In this document: piece by piece, positions 10,461-19,971 of the stretch
How the letters are laid out: the number at the start of each line of letters is the position of its first letter
Numbering within the stretch: the first letter of the stretch is position 1
NCBI RefSeq assembly: GCF_963169125.1
Contig: NC_084793.1
Span: 94,879,071 to 94,943,070, forward strand
Source of the DNA: Humulus lupulus
Taxonomy: Eukaryota; Streptophyta; Magnoliopsida; Rosales; Cannabaceae
Reading direction: 5' to 3'
Length of the DNA stretch: 64,000 nucleotides
Position numbers and translations under genes: made by a program
Notes under the pieces: generated by a model
What the model was told of the DNA's origin: nothing
The model's input: the letters and a program-made list of their open reading frames with translations, nothing else
The model's database searches: none

Positions 10461-10997
10461 GCAAAGGACTTGTCAGGGAGTTGGGGGTGTTTTGGCGTAG
10501 CTCTATGAACGTGCCTCAACCCCCAGTCCCGTCCATCGCTGGGCTACACAGGAGATAATACTTATGATACATAATGGCAGGCATTTCCATGGCAATTTTC
10601 ACATAAGCACATATGACACGTAATGCAAGCATGTTCATGGCAACAAATAAACCTAAGCTCAACAATTTAAACATTTCAAACAATTTAAAATTTTCAAACA
10701 CAATGCTAGCACATAAGTGGTGTTCTGTGTATGTTTTGTTCAAGGGGCGTATGGTTATGCCTTAGCCATGTATACCCCCCAAGTGAGCGTGGGGTCCGGA
10801 CGTCTCCGGACCGCGTGGTCACTTGTTAAAACGCAGCTTTGAACACAGGGATAAAAAGTGCAGTAAAAGCGGAGTGAATCTCTCCGTGTTTCATTGAATT
10901 AGCCTGCTAGGCGTGAGTTTTACAACAGGGAGGATTATTTCCACATTTTTCACTTTTGTTATTTTCACCAAGGACTTCCGACTGGATGGTCCGGGGC
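10461..10997. other. Non-coding spacer downstream of Tat1 pol
   Basis: AT-rich spacer with no convincing gene. It contains the polypurine-like motif at 10773-10783 and is followed on the left by the tandem array. It is the 3' side of the gag-pol transcription unit. Confidence 0.5.
10773..10783 (-). promoter_or_regulatory. Second polypurine-tract-like motif in Tat1
   Basis: The minus strand reads CACTTGGGGGGTATA, sharing CTTGGGGGGTA-type sequence with the tract at the 3' LTR (CCTTGGGGGGTAAA). It sits just downstream of pol rather than at the LTR. Tat2 has a matching motif at 57689-57698. It may be an internal plus-strand primer or the fossil of an older 3' end. Confidence 0.5.
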
Positions 10998-11228
10998 CTA
11001 CTGGTAGTAACGGCGGAGGTGTTCCGCGTTCCAGGCGCGCGGGACTTTAGATCCGTCGAGTCTCTTTAAGTGATACGTCCCATGGCCCACTTTTTGTTGG
11101 ACTTCGTAGGGGCCTTCCCAGTTGGGTCCGAGGACTCCTACTCCCGGGTCCTGCGTAGCAGGAAATACTCTCCGTAGGACAAGATCTCCAACTTCGAATG
11201 TACGGCTCTGGACTCTCATGTTAAAGTG
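10998..11228 (-). CDS. Tat1 integrase C-terminal domain (after an in-frame stop)
   Basis: Encodes the DNA-binding tail of the Tat integrase: 'FEVGDLVLRRV', 'GPNWEGPYEV' and a terminal 'LRRYYQ' before the stop at 10998-11000. It follows the integrase core in the same frame, separated by one TGA codon at 11229-11231. The same position in Tat2 carries VKRRAFSVGDLVLRRVF, so the domain is conserved. Without readthrough it would not be made. Confidence 0.85.
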   Translation of the reverse strand, partial: HFNMRVQSRTFEVGDLVLRRVFPATQDPGVGVLGPNWEGPYEVQQKVGHGTYHLKRLDGSKVPRAWNAEHLRRYYQ

Positions 11229-11992
11229 TCAGGCTATCTTGCCTTGGTACATTTTTAGTTGGACCTGCGACTGCTCCCGGAGCTCCTCGATCATGTCCAA
11301 GGACTCCTGGAGGAGGGCATGGTTCCGGGTAGGATCGTAGGTGTCTTGCCTGTGAGAGGGGATCATAGCTTCTACTGGGATGACGGCCTCGCAACCGAAG
11401 GTCATGGAATAAGGCGTGTGCCCCGTCGAAGTTCTCTCTGTTGTGCGATAAGCCCAAAGTACTCGCGGAAGTTCTTCCGGCCAGTGAGCCTTGCAGGCTT
11501 GGAGTTTTTTCTTCAACGTGGTCTTTAATATTTTGTTTACAGCTTCCACTTGTCCATTAGCCTGTGGTCTGGCGACTGCGGAAAAGCTTTTGATAATTCC
11601 ATGCGAAGCACAGAAGTTCGTGAAGTGTTCACTGTCAAACTGCTTTCCGTTGTCGGACACAATTTTCCGTGGAAGCCCAAAACGACACACTATATTCCTG
11701 ATGACAAAATCCAGTGCTTTTTTAGATGTGACCGTGTTCATAGGTTCAGCTTCAGCCCATTTGGTGAAGTAGTCTACCGCGACTATGGCGTACTTCACTC
11801 CACCCTTTCCAGTGGGGAGGGAACCTACTAGGTCAATGCCCCAAACGGCGAACGGCCAGGGGCTGGTCATTAGGGTAATTTCCGTAGGCGGCGCTCGCGG
11901 AACCTTGGCGTACTTCTGGCACTGCTCACACTTCCTGACATAATCCACACAATCCTTCTTCATGGTGGGCCAGAAGTATCCTTGTCGAAGGA
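11229..11992 (-). CDS. Tat1 integrase catalytic core
   Basis: Integrase core: zinc-finger tail '[11 protein letters not shown]', first Asp in '[15 protein letters not shown]', second Asp in '[11 protein letters not shown]', Glu in '[12 protein letters not shown]', and the tat-type '[18 protein letters not shown]' block. It reads in a different frame from gag-pol: the shift maps to a run of eight T (plus strand) at 11993-12000. It ends at a TGA (11229-11231). A C-to-T change of an Arg codon would explain the stop, and one extra base in the run would explain the shift. Confidence 0.9.
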
Positions 11993-14900
11993 TTTTTTTT
12001 GGAGAGGCTCAGCCCGGAGGTATGATCGCCACAGAAGCCTCCGTGAATCTCATGGATGATGGTGCTGACTTCGGTTCCGGCAACACACCTAAGGAAGGGT
12101 ATGGACAACCCCCTGCGGTAAAGCTTTCCATCCATAACTACGTATCGGGGAGCTTGATACTGGAGCTTCCTTGCGTCCGCTTTATCGGTGGGGAGTTCTC
12201 CGGTGGTGAGAAATCTGAGGATGGGTCCTATCCAGGAGTGGGAATGGTCGATGATGGCGTTTATCCTTCGCGTCTCAGTACTGGGGGCTTCTAAGTGCCC
12301 GATGGGGACTAAGCCATACTGTTCAATCTCCGGGTCCGTTGCAAGCTTGGCCAGCGTGTCCGCAAGTGAGTTCTGGTCCCGGGGGACCTGGCGGATTTTG
12401 TAGCCTTTGAAATGCTGCAGTAGGCCGCGGGAGAGAGACACGTAGGCAGCCATCCTTTCGCCTTTCGTCTGGTATTCCCCGGATATTTGGTTTACCACAA
12501 GCAGGGAGTCGCTGTACACTTCGATTTTTTGGGCTCCGACTTCTCTGGCCAGTCGTAACCCAGCTAACATGGCTTCGTGTTCTGCCTCGTTGTTGGATGC
12601 TGGGAATGCGAAACGGAGGGCGCTCTGGAGCTGATGCCCTTGGGGAGATATTAGGATAACCCCCGCTCCAGCTCCTTTTTCATTTGAGGCTCCGTCTACG
12701 TAGACCTTCCAGGTGGGAAGTTCCGGGACAGGATCTTCTGGGAGGTCATTCATTCCCGAGCACTCCACAATAAAGTCCGCGAGAGCTTGACCTTTTATGG
12801 AAACACGCGGTTGGTAGTGGACGTCGAACTGGCTTAGTTCCATGGCCCACTTAAGCAATCTGCCAGAAGACTCGGGCTTCTGCAGGACTTGTCGGAGAGG
12901 GTGGTTGGTGAGTACTTTGATGGTGTGCGCCTGGAAATATGGCCTCAGCTTCCGTGAAGCGATCAGCAAGCAGAGGGAGAGTTTCTCGATCATCGAATAT
13001 CTGGACTCAGCGTCCAATAACCTCTTGCTTACGTAATACACAGGGAGCTGGATACGGCCATCTTCCCGGATGAGAGCGGCACTTACTGCGTGCTCAGTCA
13101 CAGCTAGGTACAAGAACAACGCCTCTCCTTCGACCGGTTTGGACAGAATGGGGGCTCGGGTTAAATGTTCTTTGAGGTGTTGGAAGGCCGCTTCGCATTC
13201 GGGGGTCCACTCGAACTTCTTGTTCCCTCGCAGAACATTGAAGAAGGGGATACACTTGTCGGTGGCCTTGGATACGAAGCGACTGAGAGCAGCTATCCTT
13301 CCGGTAACGCTCTGGACATCCTTATGCTTCCGGGGGGAAGGCATATCTATGAACGCCTTTATTTTTTCAGGGTTGGCTTCCACGCCGCGGGAGCTGACAA
13401 TAAAACCGAGGAACTTCCCAGACGAGACCCCGAAAGTACATTTCTTTGGATTTAGCTTCATCCCGTACTTTCGGATCACGGCGAAAGCTTCCTCAAGGTC
13501 GTTACTGTGGTCCCCGGAGGTCTTGGACTTTACCAACATGTCGTCCACGTACACCTCCATGTTCCTCCCCAGTTGGTCCTTGAACATTCTGTTTACCAGA
13601 CGCTGGTAAGTCGCCCCAGCATTCTTCAAACCGAAAGGCATGACCACGTAACAGTAGACACCCTTATCCGTGAGGAAGCTGGTGTGTTCCTGGTCCGCGA
13701 CATGCATCTTGATCTGGTTGTATCCGGAGTACGCATCCATGAAGGATAAGAGTTCGTACCCGGAAGTAGCGTCCACCATCTGATCGATTCGCGGGAGAGG
13801 GAAACAATCTTTCGGGCAGGCCCTGTTTAGGTCCGTGAAGTCAATGCACATTCTCCAGGACCCATCGGGTTTCGGGACCAGAACTGGGTTGGCCAACCAC
13901 ACGGGATAGTGCGACTCCTGGAGAAAGCCTATGGACATCAATTTGTCCACTTCAGCTTTGACGGCTTCGGCTCTCACTGGGTCCAGCGGCCTCCTCTTTT
14001 GGCGAATTGGAGTTGCAGCTGGGTCTATGTTGAGTGCGTGGCACGCAACATTGGGATTAATCCCTGTCATATCAGCGTGGCACCATGCCAGGATATCCTG
14101 ATTATCCTTCACAGTGGCCACGATCTTATCTCGAACGGCCGACGGCAGGTTTTTCCCCACCTGAATGACCTTGGTGGGTTCTCCCGGATTGAGGATCACC
14201 TCTTCGACTTCCTCCATCGGCTCTATTGCTTTCTCGATTCCCACTCTTGGGTCGAGTTCGTCAAAGTATGCCTCCTGAGCATCCCTAGTTTCTGGCAATA
14301 CTTCCGCCAAAGGAATGGCAGCAAACGTCTCTCGGACCGTGTAGACGGCTCGGACGGAGACGTTATAACAGCTCCGTGCACTTCTCTGGTCTCCTCGGAG
14401 GGTGCCAATACGCCCATCGTCGCAGGGAAACTTCAAGCATAAGTGACGTATCGAGGTTATGGCCCCACAATCGATCAGGACCGGTCGGCCTAAGATGGCA
14501 TTATACGCCGTGGGGCAGTCGACCACCACGAATGTGCTATGCTTGAAGGCACAAGCGTCGCTTTCTCCTCTGAGGGTGACCGGAAGTTGAATTTTGCCTA
14601 ATGGCATGAGTGCGTCCCCATTGAAACCTTGAAGCTGGATGGGGCATGGGGCCAGGTCCGTCTCGGTCAATCCGATCGCGTGGAAGGCCGCTTTGAAGAG
14701 GATGTTCACGGAGCTTCCGTTATCGATCAAGATCCGTGAGACCTTCTTATTGGCAATCTGGGCTTCCACTACGAGGGGATCGTTGTGGGGGAAGTGCACA
14801 TGTCGAGCATCGTCCTCCGTGAAGGTGATGGGAAGATCCATCATTCGGGGACGTTGAGCAGGTGATTGGACCAAAGCGCACATCTCCTCGGCGTGCTCTA

Positions 14901-17214
14901 ACTCCTTCAAGTACCTCTTCTGGGAGTTGCGGGTACTTCCGGCAAGGTGTGGTCCTCCGGAAATGGTGGCGACGTGTCCGTCAACGGGTGGCGGAGCAAG
15001 GCCGGGTGGATATGGGTTGCCTGGTCCTGGAGCCAACAAGGCAATGGGCGCCGGAGCGGGTGGAGCAGGAAGTGCTGGGAACTGAGACCCGGGAGCTTGG
15101 GGGTGACCGGCTCCAGGTGCGCTAGCGGCCCCCCTCTGTCCCGGGGAATATGCAGCTCCGTGAACCACCCCCTGTCCGGGATAGATTATGGGTATTCTCA
15201 CCCACTGACCGAGGTGTCCCGCTCTTGCCAGGGACTCGATCTCATCCTTCAGCTGAAGGCACTCATTCGTGGTGTGCCCCACGTCTCCGTGGAACTCACA
15301 CCTCTTATTGGAGTCTCGCGGACGCCTTCCTCCGTGAGACACTTTCGGGGGCTTCCTGTAGTTGACCATATTACAGGTCGCCCGATAGACATTCTCTCGC
15401 GAGTCTATTAAACTGGTATATTCCGTGAACTTGGGCTCATAATCCTTTCGGGGTTTCTTTGAATGGTCTCCCCGGTTGGAGTTTTTTCCGCTTCGTTTGC
15501 TCCGCGATTGGCTCAAACTTTGTTCCGGGGCTTCCGCTTGCGGCTGCGGCATGCTAGGAGCGATACTACATCCGGTTTGTACCGCTCCATACCCAGAGAA
15601 ATGTGTTTGACCCGGCGTCTGAACAGACGCGGAAGGCCCATACACACTCGGAGTGAATCGGGCTCCTGGAAGCGTGAGGACTGGTGCGGGAGCTTGCGAA
15701 GCAAAGCTCGGCGCAGTCACGGAAGGGGTTGGAGCCGGGGGAACTCCAAAGGCTTGCTGGTAGGCATCCTCAAGGTTGATGATTCCCTGAGCTTTTGACA
15801 TGAATTCGGACAGGGTTTCTGCCCGTCTCCTTTGCATTTCCCCCCATAGCAGGGAGCCGACAGTAAGGCCCGATTGAAGGGCGATCAGCTTCATGTCATC
15901 GCTGACCTTGGTTTTTGCAGCAGCTTCCATCATTCTCTGAATGAAAGCTTTGAGGTTCTCAGTGGGTTGCTGTTTGATGTTGGTTAAGGAACCAACCTCC
16001 ATGTCGTGGTCGCGGGCAGCAATAAACTGCCTCCTAAACGCGGACTGTAGCTCCTTCCAACTGTGGATTGATCCGGGAGCTAATCTTTTCCACCAGTCCT
16101 CCGCAGACTTGGTAAGGGTGAGTGAGAAGCACATGCATTTGGCGTCCTCACTGACGCGTGCCACTTGCATCATTTTATTGTATTTAGCTAGGTGGGTACG
16201 TGGGTCTGTCCTCCCATCATATAATTCTATGTGAGGCATTTTGAAGTTATCCGGGAGGGACGTTTCCGCGATCCTCCTAATACATGGTTCCGGGTCTTCC
16301 TCCTCAGAATCTGACAGGGCCCCACTTTGCTTCCGGACCAGCTTGGTCAAGGCAGCAATCTGTTCCTCGAGCCTCTTCGTATCACTTTCCGGGAGGTCAC
16401 GTCCCCGGAGCTTGTCATTAATATGATTTCGGAGGTCATCTCCGCGAGGCCGGGCTTTTTCCCCTTTGGCCTTCTCATACTTGGCCTCCAACCTTCTTCT
16501 TAGGTCCACCGTGGACCAGCTATCTTCGGAGTGCGAGTTCGCAGCCCGACCGTCCTGATTGACGGAATCACTGGGGCGGTTGTTCCTTCCCCTAGGCCTG
16601 GGTGCCTTAGCACCGGGCCCTTTAGGCACAGAGTGCCCCCTTGGGGCTGAAGGGCGTCTGGGCTTAGGAGCGCCAGAGACCTTCTGCGCGCGGGGGGGGC
16701 AGTCGGCCTGGTGATTCACGCCTTTAGGAGGTGCAGGGGCGTCAGCGCGCACAGGCTCTCCCACTTTTTCTTTGCCCTTGTTAGGGGCGGCTTTGGATGG
16801 TCCAGCAGCAGCTGGATCCGGCATGGGGGCATCAGCACCACCTCGAACAGAGGTATCCTCGTCCGAGTCGCCTAGATCTCCGAACCTACTTTGGAGGCGT
16901 TCCATCATGCGTTGCATTCTTTCGGAGACGCGCTCCTGCTCAGCAAGCTTGGCCTTAGTGGCCACCAGTTCTTCGGCTACTTGGACCAGTTCTGGGTCCT
17001 TCTCATAGTAGCAGCCGTCCTTGTAATAACCGTCTTGGACATACTCTTCTTCGTCTTCTAAGTATGTTGTATCTTCGGTACTGACCTGATCCTGGCGGGA
17101 TGTCGGGTCTTCACCTTGGTAGTCTAAGGGATCGCTTTGCACCACATCTTCCATCACGGTATCGGGGTTGACCGTAGCATTTTTGTCAACAGCGGATTTT
17201 CTCGTAGTCACCAT
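11926..17214 (-). CDS. Tat1 Gag-Pol polyprotein (frameshifted before integrase)
   Basis: An uninterrupted frame of about 1,760 residues. I start it at the ATG at 17214 (MVTTRKSA), eight codons inside the open frame. Order: acidic and basic N-terminal region; Gag domain about 16240-15830 ('[16 protein letters not shown]', '[18 protein letters not shown]'); zinc-knuckle-like [14 protein letters not shown] near 15280; protease with DNGSS near 14725; reverse transcriptase about 14010-13440 with the catalytic YVDDM near 13545; a gypsy RNase H connection; then a second RNase H at 12700-12330 with [16 protein letters not shown] and DTLAKLA. The double RNase H marks the Tat lineage. After the H2C2 start (HGGFCGDHT) the frame is lost at the homopolymer 11993-12000 and ends 11926. 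Confidence 0.95.
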   Translation of the reverse strand: MVTTRKSAVDKNATVNPDTVMEDVVQSDPLDYQGEDPTSRQDQVSTEDTTYLEDEEEYVQDGYYKDGCYYEKDPELVQVAEELVATKAKLAEQERVSERMQRMMERLQSRFGDLGDSDEDTSVRGGADAPMPDPAAAGPSKAAPNKGKEKVGEPVRADAPAPPKGVNHQADCPPRAQKVSGAPKPRRPSAPRGHSVPKGPGAKAPRPRGRNNRPSDSVNQDGRAANSHSEDSWSTVDLRRRLEAKYEKAKGEKARPRGDDLRNHINDKLRGRDLPESDTKRLEEQIAALTKLVRKQSGALSDSEEEDPEPCIRRIAETSLPDNFKMPHIELYDGRTDPRTHLAKYNKMMQVARVSEDAKCMCFSLTLTKSAEDWWKRLAPGSIHSWKELQSAFRRQFIAARDHDMEVGSLTNIKQQPTENLKAFIQRMMEAAAKTKVSDDMKLIALQSGLTVGSLLWGEMQRRRAETLSEFMSKAQGIINLEDAYQQAFGVPPAPTPSVTAPSFASQAPAPVLTLPGARFTPSVYGPSASVQTPGQTHFSGYGAVQTGCSIAPSMPQPQAEAPEQSLSQSRSKRSGKNSNRGDHSKKPRKDYEPKFTEYTSLIDSRENVYRATCNMVNYRKPPKVSHGGRRPRDSNKRCEFHGDVGHTTNECLQLKDEIESLARAGHLGQWVRIPIIYPGQGVVHGAAYSPGQRGAASAPGAGHPQAPGSQFPALPAPPAPAPIALLAPGPGNPYPPGLAPPPVDGHVATISGGPHLAGSTRNSQKRYLKELEHAEEMCALVQSPAQRPRMMDLPITFTEDDARHVHFPHNDPLVVEAQIANKKVSRILIDNGSSVNILFKAAFHAIGLTETDLAPCPIQLQGFNGDALMPLGKIQLPVTLRGESDACAFKHSTFVVVDCPTAYNAILGRPVLIDCGAITSIRHLCLKFPCDDGRIGTLRGDQRSARSCYNVSVRAVYTVRETFAAIPLAEVLPETRDAQEAYFDELDPRVGIEKAIEPMEEVEEVILNPGEPTKVIQVGKNLPSAVRDKIVATVKDNQDILAWCHADMTGINPNVACHALNIDPAATPIRQKRRPLDPVRAEAVKAEVDKLMSIGFLQESHYPVWLANPVLVPKPDGSWRMCIDFTDLNRACPKDCFPLPRIDQMVDATSGYELLSFMDAYSGYNQIKMHVADQEHTSFLTDKGVYCYVVMPFGLKNAGATYQRLVNRMFKDQLGRNMEVYVDDMLVKSKTSGDHSNDLEEAFAVIRKYGMKLNPKKCTFGVSSGKFLGFIVSSRGVEANPEKIKAFIDMPSPRKHKDVQSVTGRIAALSRFVSKATDKCIPFFNVLRGNKKFEWTPECEAAFQHLKEHLTRAPILSKPVEGEALFLYLAVTEHAVSAALIREDGRIQLPVYYVSKRLLDAESRYSMIEKLSLCLLIASRKLRPYFQAHTIKVLTNHPLRQVLQKPESSGRLLKWAMELSQFDVHYQPRVSIKGQALADFIVECSGMNDLPEDPVPELPTWKVYVDGASNEKGAGAGVILISPQGHQLQSALRFAFPASNNEAEHEAMLAGLRLAREVGAQKIEVYSDSLLVVNQISGEYQTKGERMAAYVSLSRGLLQHFKGYKIRQVPRDQNSLADTLAKLATDPEIEQYGLVPIGHLEAPSTETRRINAIIDHSHSWIGPILRFLTTGELPTDKADARKLQYQAPRYVVMDGKLYRRGLSIPFLRCVAGTEVSTIIHEIHGGFCGDHTSGLSLSKKNPSTRILLAHHEEGLCGLCQEV

Positions 17215-17301
17215 CTCTTTAGCACGAAGTGAATACAAAAAACGTACACAGAAAAAGAGCTGACTAACAACTTCCTACCGCTCTCAATGAAAGCACCAAA
17301 A
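17215..17301 (-). other. Tat1 leader between 5' LTR and gag
   Basis: Short leader directly inside the 5' LTR. The minus strand begins with TTTGGTGCTTTCATTGAGAG, where the primer-binding site should be. It is not the initiator-Met type seen in the other elements of the window, and I could not assign the tRNA. Confidence 0.5.
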
Positions 17302-18187
17302 TGTTTACCGAGTTTTTCGGAAACGAATAACTAACAGAATAATAAAAAGATAAGAACTGTAGAAATACTGAAATGTAACTAAACAAACAGTGTTTTTACG
17401 TGGTTCAGGCGTTAACAAGCCCTAGTCCACGAGTCGATGTTATTATATTTGGAAAAGATTACAGTAAGATGGCTGGTGCATAAGAACTTCACATGCTCAC
17501 AATGTTTCTCTCGGGTTCTCTTGAAGAAGATGAAGCTAGAGAGATTTTAGTAGAGTTTTTGCTATATGATTTGTTCGTCCCTCCTCTTGTAAAATGAAGG
17601 GGTCTTTATAGCTAGGGTTTTGGATTAGGGTTTTTCTCTACGTACATGAGTTTTAATTACACCAGCCATAAATAGGGATACAATTACTGTAGTAGCATGG
17701 CTACAAGACTCTATGTGGGTATATTTACGTGAAAGTATGGGGAACACACAAAGTCAGCCGTCTTTTCCAAGTTGTCAGCGGAACAGTAGGCGAAAAGGTA
17801 CCCTTAGGCGTGCTGGGATGTGTGCGGCTTTGACCTGACGGGCGTGTCAGGCGGGATCCTGTGTCAGGCGGATATCATTCCAAATATGCCTCCTCCAGGA
17901 CTCGACCGTTTGGCTTTGTTCCATGCGAGGCACGGAACTGCTTCCGCGGAGACCACTCGAAGAGCTTCTCCTGGAAGGAGCTTCCCCGATGGATACTCCT
18001 TCGGGAGTCCGGGAGAGTTGACGAGTTTCCGTATGGTGTTTGCTTGGAAGAGTAATCCGGACACCAAGCGGGAGAGGTGAAGCCTTTCTGTATATCCGCG
18101 AGCTCTGGTCACCTATCGTGAAAGACATCGATAATTCTGTTTCCCCGAGGCCATCAATCTAAACGCTATCCGGAAATCTGGATAACA
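17302..18187 (-). repeat. Tat1 5' LTR
   Basis: 886 bp, same as 3760-4645 apart from one base seen. As the upstream LTR of a minus-strand element it should hold the gag-pol promoter; a TATAAA on the minus strand lies at 17605-17610. Followed by the duplicated target CCTTG at 18188-18192. Confidence 0.95.
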
Positions 18188-18192
18188 CCTTG

Positions 18193-19971
18193 GGAATTCT
18201 CTGTGATCTAAGAGGAATCGAAGCTAGTCTGGGCTCGAGATTGCTTAGGGAAAAGCTTAGGGTCGATCGAAGCAATTGAGGTGATGATTTTTAGCCCTGA
18301 GTTGGAGATTTGATGAGGTTTTGGACAAGCTTTAGCTTGGGTTTTGATGATATTGAGCTGTTGAATCGATTGGGAACATTACTTTTGGGATTTAGCTATG
18401 TTTTGATAGGTTTTTGGTGGGATATGGCTTGAAGAAAACAGGGAGAATTATGGGTTTTCATGTAGAGCCGTGGCCCTGTTCTTGGGGTTCTTGGGGCGCT
18501 GCGACTCTCATGAACGATGGGATAAGGATGTTCTAAACCTGCATTTTGAGCCGCGGTGCTTGCAGGGCGCGCTGTGACGTGTGCAAACATAGGAGAGCCT
18601 TGTGGTCTTTAACTTGGGGTGGGCAGCGACTCTTTTGTTTTGAGCTGTGATGCTTGAAGGGTTTTTGAGCCCTGTGAGGGTTTGGAGTGTGGGAACTCAA
18701 TCTGAAGGTCTCGGGATCGATTCTACTACTTGGTTTAGTAGAATTCAACGTCTTGAAGGCTAGGTTTCAGTCCGGAAGCCTTTATTCGCTCATTATTGAC
18801 AAAATTCTATACTTTGTTGTGACTAGGTTATCACTAGGGGCTTGGAACTGGGATCGTGCTCGAGGGTCATTCTTAATATAAATTGCACTCGGACCTGAGG
18901 TAAGAAAACGCCACCCGGTCTACGTTTAGGACTTGGCCCGATTATAGTACAAAATTAAGGTTATATTGAGAATGTTTTATTAAACATATTCAATGTATTG
19001 TGTTTACCTATGTTATGTAATAACTATTGGTCTGTATATCTAATTGGGAAAGTTCAACTTATAAGCTAAAGTTTTATCTATGTTATCCAATGAAGGGCTT
19101 GGCTTAATAGTCAATGGCATAATTGGTTCTAAGGGACTCGACTTATCAGTCATAGGTTAAGACTTGACTTATCAGTCAAAGGTTAAGAATCAACTTATCA
19201 ATCAAAGGTTAAGACTCGACTCATCAGTTGAAGGTTAAAGACTCGACTTATCAGTCAAAGGTCAAAAGACTCAACTTATTAGTTAAAGGATAAAGGACTT
19301 GGCTTATGAGTCGAGAGTTTTAAGGCTCGATATAGAAGTCGAGGGCGATAATAGCATGTTGAATACTGGCTGATAGGGTTAAGCCAACCCGTAAACAAGA
19401 TATACGCTTGAACACCTTTAGGGTCGTCTAGAATTTTAAGCATCAGACCTGCTTGGCTAGCTCTAAGACTGGTTATATGAAAGATGGGCACTAAGTCCTA
19501 GGGTGAATCTATAGTCACTTATTTGAGTTAATTGCATGCATGCGTAGGGTTATTACTGCTAACATGCTAGTTATGAATTTGCAATATGATAATGTAATGC
19601 TTATAAGCATGTTTATGTTTCCTTCCTGAGCCTTGGCTCACGGGTGCTAAATGGTATGAGTAAAGGAAAGGAGAAGCTAGACTAGCCATGAGTTGGAGAG
19701 CTTCATGAGTAGAGTGTACATATGCGACCTGCTAGTTCGCCACAGCCGAGGCTATCAGTTGGAACTAGGGTTGGACCCTGATTTTGCTGCCTAGGTCAGC
19801 TTTTGTTTTCATTTTTGAGTTTGTTATCATTTTAAACTACGATGGGATCCCATGTATGGAAGTTAAACTCTTTTAATGAAATGGTTGAGTTTTGACAAAA
19901 TTTTTGGTACCTAAACATGTGGTTAGTTTTAATTACATAGTGTAACGATTCTGGATTAGGAGGACGTTACA
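18193..19971 (+). mobile_element. LTR family A, copy A1, right part
   Basis: Continuation of the LTR begun at 3066. It shares with A3 the 'taagaaaac' block and the 'gagc(c/t)t(t)ggctcacgggtgct' block near 19625, and ends '...ggacgttaca' as A3 ends 'gagcgttaca'. The short frames here have no recognisable product. Confidence 0.8.
19135..19322. repeat. 26-28 bp minisatellite in LTR A1
   Basis: About seven imperfect units of the form 'gactcgacttatcagtcaaa' plus 'ggttaa'. LTR copy A3 has an unrelated 16-bp minisatellite at the corresponding place (43063-43158). Confidence 0.85.

Larger units (their letters stand above)
3760..18187 (-). mobile_element. Complete Tat-lineage gypsy retrotransposon, Tat1
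   Basis: A 14,428-bp element on the minus strand. The LTRs are 886 bp each (17302-18187 as 5', 3760-4645 as 3'), TG...CA, flanked by the 5-bp duplication CCTTG (3755-3759 and 18188-18192). I see a single base difference between the LTRs (in the 'gttcc[g/a]tgcgagg' stretch near 4381 and 17923), so the insertion is very recent. Inside, in element order: gag, protease, reverse transcriptase, RNase H, a second (archaeal-type) RNase H, and integrase. Then come a 70-bp tandem array and a spliced gene on the opposite strand, before the 3' LTR. The double RNase H and the antisense gene are Tat-lineage hallmarks. It is nested in LTR A1. Two lesions break pol, so despite its youth this copy is probably not autonomous. 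Confidence 0.95.

Noticed and set aside
9888..10558. Multiple frames rich in repeated Ser/Gly/Leu/Ala blocks
   Set aside because: They follow the 70-bp tandem units on both strands and have no independent support.
11962..16426. Plus-strand frames opposite Tat1 gag-pol, up to 179 codons
   Set aside because: They are shadows of the long gag-pol frame on the other strand; none resembles a known domain, and they lack splice or start support.
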